33,068 nt of DNA from CAZWEZ01 sp964632795. Its GTDB lineage: Bacteria > Pseudomonadota > Alphaproteobacteria > Rhodospirillales > 2-02-FULL-58-16. Below are positions 13,169-20,352 of this stretch, one piece after another. The position numbers were made by a program, and so were the translations under genes. Under the pieces are notes generated by a model, which saw only the letters and a list, made by a program, of their open reading frames with translations, did not search any database and was not told the DNA's origin. Every line of letters begins with the position of its first letter. Position 1 is the stretch's first letter. The stretch is from contig CAZWEZ010000037.1 of the NCBI GenBank assembly GCA_964632795.1, positions 1-33,068 on the forward strand. The letters run 5' to 3'.

Positions 13169-14110
13169 TTATTCCCGATGATCATCTAGGTCGATCTCCT
13201 CGGCGGGGGCGACGTCCGGGGTCCACAGGCTGACCCGGTTGCGCCCGGAGTTCTTGGCCCAGTAGAGGGCCTCGTCGGCGCGCTCGGTGGTTTTCTCGAC
13301 CGTGGTGTGCTCGGTCATCTCGGCGATCCCGAAGGACGAGGTCACCGACAGCCGTTCTCCGGTGTCGATCTCGACGGGGCGGGATTCCAGCTTCAGGCGC
13401 AGGCGTTCGATGATCTTGCGGGCGCTCTTCAGGTCGGCGTCGGGAAGGCAGAACAGGAACTCCTCGCCGCCGTAGCGGTACAGCGAATCATAGGGCCTCA
13501 AGTGGCGCAGGAAGCAATCGGCGCTCGCCTCCAGCACCCTGTCACCGACGCCGTGGCCGTAGCTGTCGTTGACCTGCTTGAAATGGTCGAGATCGCCCAG
13601 CGCGATGCAACAGAGGTGCTTCGTGCGCAGGAAGCGCTCCCTTTCGCGCTCCAGTTCCCGTTCCATGGCGTGGCGGTTGTGGAGCCCGGTCAGCGGGTCG
13701 AGGTCCGAGGACGCCACGGCGAACGCCTTCTCGAGGCGCCGCGCCCGGGCCACGAAGCCGGCCGCCGCGTCCATGAAGGCGTCGTATTCGCCGCGCCCCA
13801 GGGAGGCGCCGCCGCGCACCCGCTCGATCAGCCTGCTGGCCCGCTCGTGGGTCTCGCGGTGCAGGTTGGCCAGGTTGCGGATCACCGGTTGGTTGACCAG
13901 TCCCCGATGCTGGTTCTTGACGTACCAGCTTCCGAAACGGCCCAGGTGATGGGGATCGTAGGCCAGGTCCTCGGGTGTCGGGACGTCCTCGCAGAGCAGC
14001 CCCCGGTGCCAGGCCTTGAGCCACGCCAGATGGTCGTCGATGGCATGGTCGAGTTCCTCGAGGATCTCGCGGGTGGTGATGGCGTGGTCGGGATGCGGGG
14101 TCTCGTTCAA
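13169..14110 (-). CDS. DgcZ-like diguanylate cyclase: CZB zinc-binding domain plus GGDEF
   Basis: 313 residues. The N-terminal CZB-like domain (about 20-95) has H27-x2-W30, a GRFGSWY segment at 57-63 and LH84RETH88. The C-terminal GGDEF domain (about 135-295) has DPLTGLHNRHAME, DLDHFKQVNDSYGHGVGD, and RPYD five residues before GGEEF: an intact inhibitory I-site and active site. It should make cyclic di-GMP. In E. coli DgcZ the CZB domain binds zinc through three His and one Cys and represses activity. Here the position of the Cys (C-x-F-G-x-W) is Gly57, so zinc or oxidant sensing may differ; H54/H55 might substitute. The start is TTG. The 48-bp palindrome lies 18 bases upstream. Confidence 0.88.
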   Translation of the reverse strand: MNETPHPDHAITTREILEELDHAIDDHLAWLKAWHRGLLCEDVPTPEDLAYDPHHLGRFGSWYVKNQHRGLVNQPVIRNLANLHRETHERASRLIERVRGGASLGRGEYDAFMDAAAGFVARARRLEKAFAVASSDLDPLTGLHNRHAMERELERERERFLRTKHLCCIALGDLDHFKQVNDSYGHGVGDRVLEASADCFLRHLRPYDSLYRYGGEEFLFCLPDADLKSARKIIERLRLKLESRPVEIDTGERLSVTSSFGIAEMTEHTTVEKTTERADEALYWAKNSGRNRVSLWTPDVAPAEEIDLDDHRE

Positions 14111-14128
14111 GGGGCTGGCCGGGGTTCC

Positions 14129-14176
14129 AATGGATAGAATCTGACATATGGTAGCATATGTCAGATTCTATCCATT
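14129..14176. repeat. Perfect 48-bp palindrome (22-bp arms, 4-base loop) across the lipB stop
   Basis: Arms 14129-14150 and 14155-14176 are exact reverse complements, with loop GTAG. The right arm contains the last four codons and the stop of lipB, and the left arm is an inverted copy of that coding end. It is AT-rich relative to its surroundings. There is no T-run on either side, so it is not a standard intrinsic terminator. It precedes the cyclase TTG start by 18 bases and could form a strong RNA hairpin in the lipB-cyclase transcript. Confidence 0.95.
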
Positions 14177-14814
14177 AGCGGGACCGCGAAGGCTTCTTCG
14201 AAGGTCGCCTCGAGGACGGCGTCCACCTCGGCCATGGAAACCGCGATCCCCAGGTCGTCGAGCGAGGTCACCCCATGCTCGGCGATCCCGCAGGGGACGA
14301 TGCCCCGGTAATGGTCGAGGTCCGGAGCGACGTTGAGCGACATCCCGTGGAAGGTGACCCAGCGCCGGATGCGGACCCCGATGGCGGCGATCTTGCGTTC
14401 GCCGGCGCCCTTGGCGACCCAGATGCCGACCCGCCCGCGGCGCCGCTCGCCGCGGACCCCGAGGTCGGCCAGGGCGGCGATCACCCACCCTTCGAGGTCG
14501 TGGACGAAGGCCCGGACGTCGTTGCCCCGCCGGCGCAGGTCGAGCATCACGTAGGCCACCCGCTGGCCCGGACCATGGTAGGTGTAGCGGCCGCCCCGCC
14601 CGCTGGCAAAGACCGGCAGGCGCCGGGGCTCCAGTAGTTCGTCGGCCCCGGCGCTGGTGCCGGCGGTGTACAGCGGCGGATGTTCCAGCAGCCACAGGGT
14701 CTCCGCCGCCCGGCCCCGGTGGATGTCGTCGACCCGGTGCTCCATGAAGGCGACCGCCTCGGGGTAGGGCACCAGGCCGTCGCTGATCCTAAGCTCCACC
14801 ATCCGCCGTTCCAT
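14161..14814 (-). CDS. lipB: Octanoyl-[acyl carrier protein]:protein octanoyltransferase LipB
   Basis: 217-residue LipB, which moves octanoyl groups from acyl carrier protein to lipoyl domains in lipoic acid synthesis. Conserved blocks: LLEHPPLYTAGTS, GRGGRYTYHGPGQRVAYVMLDLRRRG, the catalytic Lys in GERKIAAIGVRIRRWVTFHG and the acyl-carrying Cys in YRGIVPCGI. Length is normal. I chose the ATG with AAAGGA five bases upstream (MERRMVEL); a second ATG four codons later is possible. The last codons (MDRI) lie in the palindrome. It is transcribed toward the cyclase gene, which may share its message. A divergent tRNA-Leu lies upstream. Confidence 0.95.
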   Translation of the reverse strand: MERRMVELRISDGLVPYPEAVAFMEHRVDDIHRGRAAETLWLLEHPPLYTAGTSAGADELLEPRRLPVFASGRGGRYTYHGPGQRVAYVMLDLRRRGNDVRAFVHDLEGWVIAALADLGVRGERRRGRVGIWVAKGAGERKIAAIGVRIRRWVTFHGMSLNVAPDLDHYRGIVPCGIAEHGVTSLDDLGIAVSMAEVDAVLEATFEEAFAVPLMDRI

Positions 14815-14849
14815 CGCCGTCCTTTCCTCCCCCCCGGGCAAGCCGAGGC

Positions 14850-14878
14850 TTGATCGCGACCCAAGGATTTGCTATTCC
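14850..14878 (+). promoter_or_regulatory. Candidate promoter of tRNA-Leu
   Basis: TTGATC and TATTCC with a 17-base spacer end about 46 bases before the mature tRNA. A GGCAAC/GTTGCC hairpin (14894-14911) lies in the presumed 5' leader, plausibly a processing structure. Confidence 0.45.
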
Positions 14879-14924
14879 GGCCGGTAATGCAACGGCAACC
14901 CGGCTGTTGCCACAAGTCCGATTA

Positions 14925-15011
14925 GCGGTCGTGGCGGAACTGGTAGACGCGCAGCGTTGAGGTCGCTGTGGGGGAAACCCCGTGGAAGTTCGAGTCTTCT
15001 CGACCGCACCA
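14925..15011 (+). tRNA. tRNA-Leu (anticodon GAG)
   Basis: The acceptor stem GCGGTCG pairs with CGACCGC (15001-15007), followed by A and an encoded CCA. The anticodon arm is CAGCG-TTGAGGT-CGCTG, giving anticodon GAG. The long variable arm (TGGGGGAAACCCCGT) and TTCGAGT T-loop are those of a class II leucine tRNA. Total length is 87 bases including CCA. Confidence 0.96.
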
Positions 15012-15017
15012 TCCCTC

Positions 15018-15044
15018 GAGGCCCCGCCGCAAGGCGCGGGCCTC
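15018..15044 (+). terminator. Hairpin after tRNA-Leu, probable terminator
   Basis: GAGGCCC pairs with GGGCCTC, with an inner CGCC/GGCG stem, a GCAA tetraloop and a one-base bulge. It starts seven bases after the tRNA CCA. The following GCTTGGTTCG is only weakly T-rich. Confidence 0.6.
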
Positions 15045-15085
15045 GCTTGGTTCGTGCCCGGTTGGACGGCCGATTTGCCAGGGCC

Positions 15086-16330
15086 TTATCGGTCAGGGTG
15101 ATGACGCCGGAAGAAGGCTTTGCTCAGCTCCGAAACGGCGTCGATCACCTGTTCGATGTCATCGTCGTCGGTGAAATATCCGGGCGACAGGCGGACCGAA
15201 CCCTTCTGTCCGACGGTCCCGTCGTCCTCATGGACCAACGGCGCGCAGTGGAGCCCGGCGCGGACGCAGACCGCGTAATCGCCATCCAGGATCTCGGCCA
15301 TCTTGTCGGCGGCCGCGCCCTCGATGTTGAAGGCCAGCGTCGCCACCCGCGGCCGGTTGCCTTGGGGGCCGTAGACGACCACCCCTTCGATGTCGCGAAT
15401 GGCGGTGTCGAGTCGGTCGCGATGGGCCAGTTCGATGGCCTGGATATGGGCCAGCGCCGCCCGGCATGACTGGCCATGGGACAACCGGTCGCCGGCGTCA
15501 CCTGCCCGGCCGCGGCCGATCTCCGCGAACCACTTCTGCGCCGCGTTCAGCCCCGCGATGCCAGGCAGCGAGACGGTGCCCGCCTCGAGGCGATGGGGGT
15601 AGATCTCCGGCTGGAAGGGCGAGAGCGAATCGACGCCGGTGCCGCCGACCTTGCCGGGCCTCATCTCGACGCCGTCGCGGACGATCATTCCGCCGATGCC
15701 CATCGGGCCGAACAGCCCCTTGTGCCCGGTGAACGCCAGCACATCGATGCCGAGACGATCCATGTCGATTGGCACCACGCCCGCCGTCTGACAGCTATCG
15801 ACCACGAACAGCACCCCGGCTTCCCCCACCACGCGGCCAATCGCCTCGATATCCTGTACCGAGCCGAGCACGTTGGAGCCGTGGTTGACCACCACCAAGC
15901 GGGTCCTCGGGGTCATCGCCCGGCGGACCTCGTCGGGATCCACATAGCCCTCGGCGTCGCGGCCCAACCGGGTGACCGACACCCCGAAGTCGCGCTCGAG
16001 GTAGTTGGCAGGACGGAGCACCGAGTTATGCTCGAGGCGCGTGATCACCATGTGGTCGCCGGGCCCGACCAGCCCGAACAACGCGGTGTTCAGGGAATCG
16101 GTGGCGTTCTGGGAAAACACCACCCGGCAGGGGTCGCCCGCGAAGCCGAAGAATTCAGCCAGCAGGCGGCGGGTCTCGAAGATCATCGTCTCGGCCTCGA
16201 CAGCCAGCATGTGCCCGCCGCGGCCCGGATTGACGCCGTGGCTACGGAAGAAACGATCCATAAACTCATAGACCGGTTCCGGCTTCGGCCACGTGGTGGC
16301 GGCATTATCGAAGTAGTAGTTATCCTTCAC
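15086..16330 (-). CDS. Class V aminotransferase, cysteine desulfurase-family protein
   Basis: 414-residue PLP enzyme of aminotransferase class V. It starts DNYYFDNAATTWPKPEPVY, typical of the cysteine desulfurase-like subgroup containing FDNAATTxPKP. The PLP-binding Lys is in FTGHKGLFGPMG, the PLP-stacking region has LEHNSVLRP, and a loop Cys is present in VRAGLHCAPLVHE near the C-terminus, where desulfurases carry the persulfide Cys. A role in releasing sulfur (or selenium) from cysteine is plausible but not proven; no Fe-S scaffold genes are nearby. The start is GTG with an AAGGGAAG site upstream. It is divergent from the MerR gene, whose regulator might control it. Confidence 0.85.
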   Translation of the reverse strand: MKDNYYFDNAATTWPKPEPVYEFMDRFFRSHGVNPGRGGHMLAVEAETMIFETRRLLAEFFGFAGDPCRVVFSQNATDSLNTALFGLVGPGDHMVITRLEHNSVLRPANYLERDFGVSVTRLGRDAEGYVDPDEVRRAMTPRTRLVVVNHGSNVLGSVQDIEAIGRVVGEAGVLFVVDSCQTAGVVPIDMDRLGIDVLAFTGHKGLFGPMGIGGMIVRDGVEMRPGKVGGTGVDSLSPFQPEIYPHRLEAGTVSLPGIAGLNAAQKWFAEIGRGRAGDAGDRLSHGQSCRAALAHIQAIELAHRDRLDTAIRDIEGVVVYGPQGNRPRVATLAFNIEGAAADKMAEILDGDYAVCVRAGLHCAPLVHEDDGTVGQKGSVRLSPGYFTDDDDIEQVIDAVSELSKAFFRRHHPDR

Positions 16331-16453
16331 CGAATGTCTTCCCTTGCCGGTTATTCAATCGCCGATATCTGGTCCAACCCATGATAGCTAAGGGAATGGA
16401 AAATTCTTTGGGTTGCCCCAGATAACTAACGCTTGCCAGCCAGTTTGATCCAT

Positions 16454-16473
16454 CTCTTGAGCTGCCTCAAGAG
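16454..16473. promoter_or_regulatory. Perfect hairpin/dyad CTCTTGAG-CTGC-CTCAAGAG
   Basis: An 8-bp perfect inverted repeat with a 4-base centre in the 245-bp divergent gap between the aminotransferase and MerR genes. No T-run follows on either strand, so an operator or leader hairpin is as likely as a terminator. Confidence 0.4.
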
Positions 16474-16539
16474 TGAGGTGATGGGGTGGACGGCCCCTTT
16501 CAATATGATCGTTTGCCAAACCCCTTTGAAGGCGAAAGG

Positions 16540-16557
16540 CTTTACGTTCACGTAAAG
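16540..16557. promoter_or_regulatory. MerR-family operator CTTTACGTTCACGTAAAG
   Basis: Perfect 8-base arms (CTTTACGT/ACGTAAAG) around a two-base centre, ending 18 bases before the MerR-gene ATG. It resembles the TTACGT-nn-ACGTAA sites described for LiuR-type MerR regulators of branched-chain amino-acid and acyl-CoA catabolism. Autoregulation is the simplest reading. Confidence 0.6.
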
Positions 16558-16575
16558 GGCAAGTACCCTTCGGGG

Positions 16576-16974
16576 ATGGGGGAAACCTACGGCATCGCCG
16601 AGCTGGCGCGGGAGTTCGGGGTCACCACCCGGACCATCCGCTTCTACGAGGACAAGGGGCTGCTGGCGCCGCGCCGCGACGGCCAGCGGCGCGTCTACGC
16701 GCCCCGCGACCGGATCCGCCTGCGGCTGATCATGCGCGGCAAGCGGCTGGGCTTCTCGCTGGAAGAGGTCGGCGAGATGCTCGATCTCTACGACGTCGAC
16801 CCCACCGAGGCGGCGCAACTCGAGCTGTTCCTGCGCAATATCCGCAAACGCAAGGCGGCGCTGGGCCGCCAGCAATCGGACATCGCCGCCATTATCGAGG
16901 AACTGGACGCCCGCGAGGCCCAGTGCGTGGAGCTTCTCGAAACCAAGCGGGACGGCGGCTCCGGGGGCGGATAA
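16576..16974 (+). CDS. MerR-family transcriptional regulator (LiuR-like)
   Basis: 132 residues. The N-terminal winged helix-turn-helix reads YGIAELAREFGVTTRTIRFYEDKGLLAPRRDGQRRVY, with the second HTH segment RLRLIMRGKRLGFSLEEVGEMLDLYD. A long dimerization coiled coil follows (about 85-125). The sensor end has a single Cys (AQCVELLET) and no metal-binding Cys set, so a small organic ligand such as an acyl-CoA is more likely than a metal. I chose the ATG immediately before the HTH; an upstream GTG would place the operator palindrome inside the gene and add 30 residues without HTH homology. Regulated genes beyond itself are not identifiable here; no branched-chain catabolic genes are nearby. Confidence 0.85.
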   Translation: MGETYGIAELAREFGVTTRTIRFYEDKGLLAPRRDGQRRVYAPRDRIRLRLIMRGKRLGFSLEEVGEMLDLYDVDPTEAAQLELFLRNIRKRKAALGRQQSDIAAIIEELDAREAQCVELLETKRDGGSGGG

Positions 16975-17019
16975 GGGGGGGTTGCGGTCTACGGAGTTTT
17001 CCCGGGACCGGAATCACTA

Positions 17020-17025
17020 TATAAT
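17020..17025 (+). promoter_or_regulatory. Candidate -10 element (TATAAT) for clpS-clpA
   Basis: A perfect TATAAT lies 69 bases before the clpS ATG in the 119-bp gap. The matching -35 position (TTTTCC at 16997-17002, 17-base spacer) is poor, so an activator or another sigma factor may help. Confidence 0.4.
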
Positions 17026-17093
17026 ATCGGTGAGCGGTGGACCGTCCCCCGTCGCCTTGTAGCGGGTGCCAGGCTAGGAATGAGTGCGCCGAG

Positions 17094-17432
17094 ATGAGTG
17101 TTCCCAACGTTCCGATCGACGACGATGCCGCCGAAACCGGCATCGCCGTCAAGTCCCGGCCCAAGACCAAGAAGCCGTCCATGTACAAGGTCTTGATGCT
17201 GAACGACGACTACACGCCGATGGAGTTCGTGGTTCACGTCCTGGAGCGCTTCTTCGCCAAGGGTCACGAGGCGGCGGTCGAGATCATGCTTCACGTCCAC
17301 CAGCGCGGGGTCGGGGTGTGCGGGGTGTTCACCTTCGAAGTCGCCGAGACCAAGGCCAACCAAGTCATGGACCTGGCCCACCAGCAACAGCACCCCCTGC
17401 AGTGCACCGTCGAGAAGGACGGTAGCGAATAG
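17094..17432 (+). CDS. clpS: ATP-dependent Clp protease adaptor ClpS
   Basis: 112 residues. A flexible N-terminus (1-28) is followed by the ClpS core YKVLMLNDDYTPMEFVVHVLERFF (N37, D38, D39, the N-degron pocket loop), MLHVHQRGVGVCGVF and the C-terminal ETKANQVMDLAHQQQHPLQCTVEKD. ClpS delivers N-end-rule substrates (Phe, Leu, Trp, Tyr N-termini) to ClpAP and inhibits other ClpA substrates. It lies 7 bases before clpA, the usual order, so the two are surely one operon. I used the ATG giving MSVPNVPIDDD; an upstream in-frame start would add 19 residues without conservation. Confidence 0.96.
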   Translation: MSVPNVPIDDDAAETGIAVKSRPKTKKPSMYKVLMLNDDYTPMEFVVHVLERFFAKGHEAAVEIMLHVHQRGVGVCGVFTFEVAETKANQVMDLAHQQQHPLQCTVEKDGSE

Positions 17433-17439
17433 GTCCGCC

Positions 17440-19755
17440 ATGCTGTCACGCAACCTGGAACAATCCCTGCACCGAGCGCTGGCCCTGGCCACCCGCCAGC
17501 GCCACGAGTACGCCACCCTGGAGCATCTCCTGCTGGCCCTCACCGAGGACCGGGACGCGGTGGCGGTGCTCAAGGCCTGCGGCGTCGATCTGGATCAATT
17601 GCGCGGCGACCTCAAGGATTTCATCGACAACCAGCTGCTGAGCCACGACGCCCCCCCAGCCTCGGACCCCAAGCCGACGGCGGGCTTCCAGCGGGTGATC
17701 CAGCGCTCCGTGATCCACGTCCAGTCCTCGGGCCGCGAGGAGGTGACCGGGGCCAACGTGCTGGTCGCCCTGTTCTCGGAACGCGAATCCCACGCCGTCT
17801 ATTTCCTCCAGGCCCACGACATGTCGCGCCTGGACGCCGTCAACTACATCTCCCACGGCATCGCCAAGGTCGCCGGCGAATCCCGATCGCGCACCGTCCA
17901 CGGCGCCACGGAGGACGACGATGAAGACGACAATGTGGTCAAGAAGGGCCAGGAGGCGCTCGAGGCCTACTGCGTCAACCTCAACCAGAAGGCGGCCGAA
18001 GGGGGGATCGACCCGCTGATCGGGCGCGAGGCCGAGATCGAGCGGACCATTCAGATCCTGTGCCGGCGCAACAAGAACAACCCGCTGTACGTGGGCGATT
18101 CGGGGGTCGGCAAGACGGCCATCGCCGAGGGCCTGGCCCGGCGTATCGTCCACGACGAGGTCCCCGACGTTCTCAAGGACGCCGTCATCTACGCCCTGGA
18201 CATGGGGACGCTGCTGGCCGGGACCCGCTACCGGGGCGACTTCGAGGAACGCCTGAAGGGGGTGATCTCGGAGCTCGAGAGCACCCCGGGGACGATCCTC
18301 TTCATCGACGAGATCCACACCGTGATCGGCGCCGGGGCGACCAGCGGCGGGACCATGGACGCCTCCAACATCCTCAAGCCGTCCCTGGCCTCGGGCAAGA
18401 TGCGCTGCATGGGCTCGACCACGTATAAGGAATACCGCAACCATTTCGAGAAGGACCACGCCCTGGTCCGCCGGTTCCAGAAGATCGACATTTACGAGCC
18501 CTCGATCGACGACACGGTCAAGATCCTGAGCGGCCTCAAGCCCTATTACGAGGAACACCACAAGGTCCGCTACACCACCAAGGCCCTGCGCACGGCGGTC
18601 GAGTTGTCCTCGCGCTACATCAACGACCGCAAGCTGCCCGACAAGGCGATCGACGTCATCGACGAGGTCGGCGCCTCGCGGATGCTGCTGCCCGAACACA
18701 AGCGGCGCAAGACGGTCAACGTCAAGGACGTCGAGAAAGTGGTCGCCATGATCGCCCGCATCCCCGCCAAGAGCGTCTCGGCCGACGACCGCACGGCGCT
18801 CAAGAGCCTGGAGCGCGACCTCAAGACCATGGTCTTCGGCCAGGACAAGGCCATTACCGCCCTGAGCAGCGCCATCAAGCTGGCCCGGGCCGGCCTGCGC
18901 GAGCCCGAGAAACCCATCGGCAGCTACCTGTTCTCCGGCCCCACCGGGGTCGGCAAGACCGAGGTGGCGCGCCAGTTGGCCCTGACGCTCGGCGTCGAGC
19001 TGGTCCGCTTCGACATGTCCGAGTACATGGAACGCCACAGCGTCTCGCGGCTGATCGGGGCGCCGCCGGGCTACGTCGGCTTCGACCAGGGCGGGCTGCT
19101 GACCGACGCCATCGACAAGCAACCCCACGCCGTGCTGCTGCTCGACGAGATCGAGAAGGCCCATCCCGACCTGTTCTCGATCCTGTTGCAGGTGATGGAC
19201 CACGGCAAGCTTACCGACCACAACGGCAAGAGCGTCGACTTCCGCAACGTGATCATCGTCATGACCACCAACGCCGGCTCCGCCGAGCTGGCCAAGGCCG
19301 CGGTCGGCTTCGAGCGCGAGGCCCGCGAGGGCGACGACACCGAGGCCATCGAGCGCGCCTTCACGCCCGAGTTCCGCAACCGGCTCGACGCCATCATCGG
19401 CTTCGCCAACCTGACCCCGGAGGTGATGGCCCGGGTGGTCGACAAGTTCGTCATCGAGCTGGAGAGCCAGCTCGCCGACCGCGACGTCACCATCGACCTC
19501 TCCGAGACGGTCCGCGAATGGCTGGCCCGCAAGGGCTACCACAAGACCTTCGGCGCCCGGCCCCTGGCCCGGGTGATCCAGGAGCACATCAAGAAACCGC
19601 TGGCCGAGGAACTGCTGTTCGGCAAGCTGGCCAAGGGCGGCGTCGTTCAGGTGACGGTCAAGGACGGCAAGGCGGCCTTCGTATACCCCAAGCCGCCGCC
19701 GACCAAGCTGCCTGCCGGGCGCAAAGGCGGCAAGATCCCCGAACCGGCCGAGTAG
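17440..19755 (+). CDS. clpA: ATP-dependent Clp protease ATP-binding subunit ClpA
   Basis: 771-residue Hsp100 unfoldase with two AAA+ modules that feeds proteins to ClpP. The N-domain (about 1-145) begins LSRNLEQSLHRALALATRQRHEYATLEHLLLAL and binds ClpS. An acidic linker (EDDDEDDN) follows. AAA1 has Walker A GDSGVGKT near residue 220 and Walker B LFIDEIHT. AAA2 has Walker A GPTGVGKT near 502 and Walker B LLLDEIEKAHPD. There is no middle coiled-coil domain, which separates it from ClpB. The ClpP-docking tripeptide region reads AAVGFERE, a VGF variant of the IGL/IGF loop. It converges on the next gene with a 16-base gap. Confidence 0.97.
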   Translation: MLSRNLEQSLHRALALATRQRHEYATLEHLLLALTEDRDAVAVLKACGVDLDQLRGDLKDFIDNQLLSHDAPPASDPKPTAGFQRVIQRSVIHVQSSGREEVTGANVLVALFSERESHAVYFLQAHDMSRLDAVNYISHGIAKVAGESRSRTVHGATEDDDEDDNVVKKGQEALEAYCVNLNQKAAEGGIDPLIGREAEIERTIQILCRRNKNNPLYVGDSGVGKTAIAEGLARRIVHDEVPDVLKDAVIYALDMGTLLAGTRYRGDFEERLKGVISELESTPGTILFIDEIHTVIGAGATSGGTMDASNILKPSLASGKMRCMGSTTYKEYRNHFEKDHALVRRFQKIDIYEPSIDDTVKILSGLKPYYEEHHKVRYTTKALRTAVELSSRYINDRKLPDKAIDVIDEVGASRMLLPEHKRRKTVNVKDVEKVVAMIARIPAKSVSADDRTALKSLERDLKTMVFGQDKAITALSSAIKLARAGLREPEKPIGSYLFSGPTGVGKTEVARQLALTLGVELVRFDMSEYMERHSVSRLIGAPPGYVGFDQGGLLTDAIDKQPHAVLLLDEIEKAHPDLFSILLQVMDHGKLTDHNGKSVDFRNVIIVMTTNAGSAELAKAAVGFEREAREGDDTEAIERAFTPEFRNRLDAIIGFANLTPEVMARVVDKFVIELESQLADRDVTIDLSETVREWLARKGYHKTFGARPLARVIQEHIKKPLAEELLFGKLAKGGVVQVTVKDGKAAFVYPKPPPTKLPAGRKGGKIPEPAE

Positions 19756-19771
19756 ATCCTGACGGCGCCCC

Positions 19772-20305
19772 TCAGCGGCAGGCCTTGTCCGATACGATGC
19801 GGGCGACCTTGGCCCCCAACGAGCGCAACGGCAGATAGGCGCGGTTGTTGAGGGTGTAGGTGCTTCGCGTGCGATCGCCCTCGTCGTCCTCGCGCTCGAC
19901 CACCACCGCCCGGCACGCCGGACATTCGTTGAACAGGGCCGGGCTGCCGTCGGCGAAGCGGTGGAAGCGGACGCACTTGCGGTTCTCCAACTCTTGGGCG
20001 GCGCCGCCCTGGCAATCGACGTCGGACAGGATGCGGGTATTTCCCGGGCCCTTGAAGGCGAGGTCGATGCGCGCCTCCCCCGGCACCCGGTAGGTGCGCG
20101 AGGTCGGCGCCAGGCCTCCAGGGCGCGAGCGCGTCAGGTTGACGATCCGGCACGACGCGCAGCGGTTGACCAGGGCCTCGCCGCCGACGCGCTTGTCCAG
20201 GCTGACGCACCCCTTGCCCGCCGCCGCCGGCCCCCCCAGCCCGGCCACGGCCAGCGCCAGGACCGCGATCCGCCCCAGCGCGAGGATATGCCCCAAGTTC
20301 AGCAT
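19772..20305 (-). CDS. Exported Cys-rich protein with two internal repeats, function unknown
   Basis: 177 residues, not assigned to any family I know. A hydrophobic N-terminus (about residues 5-28, ending GGPAAAG) looks like a signal peptide. The mature part carries two related units, ALVNRCASCRIVNL... with a TSRTYRVP strand, and ALFNECPACRAVVV... with a TRSTYTLNN strand; each has a C-x2-C pair in the same place. Three further Cys residues are present (KGCVS, DVDCQGG, RKCVRF) plus one at the C-terminus (KACR), giving eight in the mature part. Disulfides or metal binding are both possible in the periplasm. I chose the ATG directly before the signal peptide. It stands alone between clpA and a LuxR-type regulator, neither of which suggests a role. 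Confidence 0.7.
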   Translation of the reverse strand: MLNLGHILALGRIAVLALAVAGLGGPAAAGKGCVSLDKRVGGEALVNRCASCRIVNLTRSRPGGLAPTSRTYRVPGEARIDLAFKGPGNTRILSDVDCQGGAAQELENRKCVRFHRFADGSPALFNECPACRAVVVEREDDEGDRTRSTYTLNNRAYLPLRSLGAKVARIVSDKACR

Positions 20306-20352
20306 GGCGGCGAGCCTAACCGACAAAGATTGAGAAACCGTAACCGGTTCGA

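Noticed and set aside
14129..14176. The 48-bp palindrome as a simple Rho-independent terminator
   Set aside because: Stem is not GC-rich and no T-run follows on either strand, so it is listed as a repeat with unknown role.
15086..16330. The desulfurase-like aminotransferase as IscS or SufS of an Fe-S cluster operon
   Set aside because: No isc or suf partner genes nearby; the subgroup features fit the broader cysteine desulfurase-family proteins.
17446..19587. A 713-codon open frame opposite clpA
   Set aside because: It is the antisense shadow of clpA; no recognisable motif, and clpA is unmistakable.
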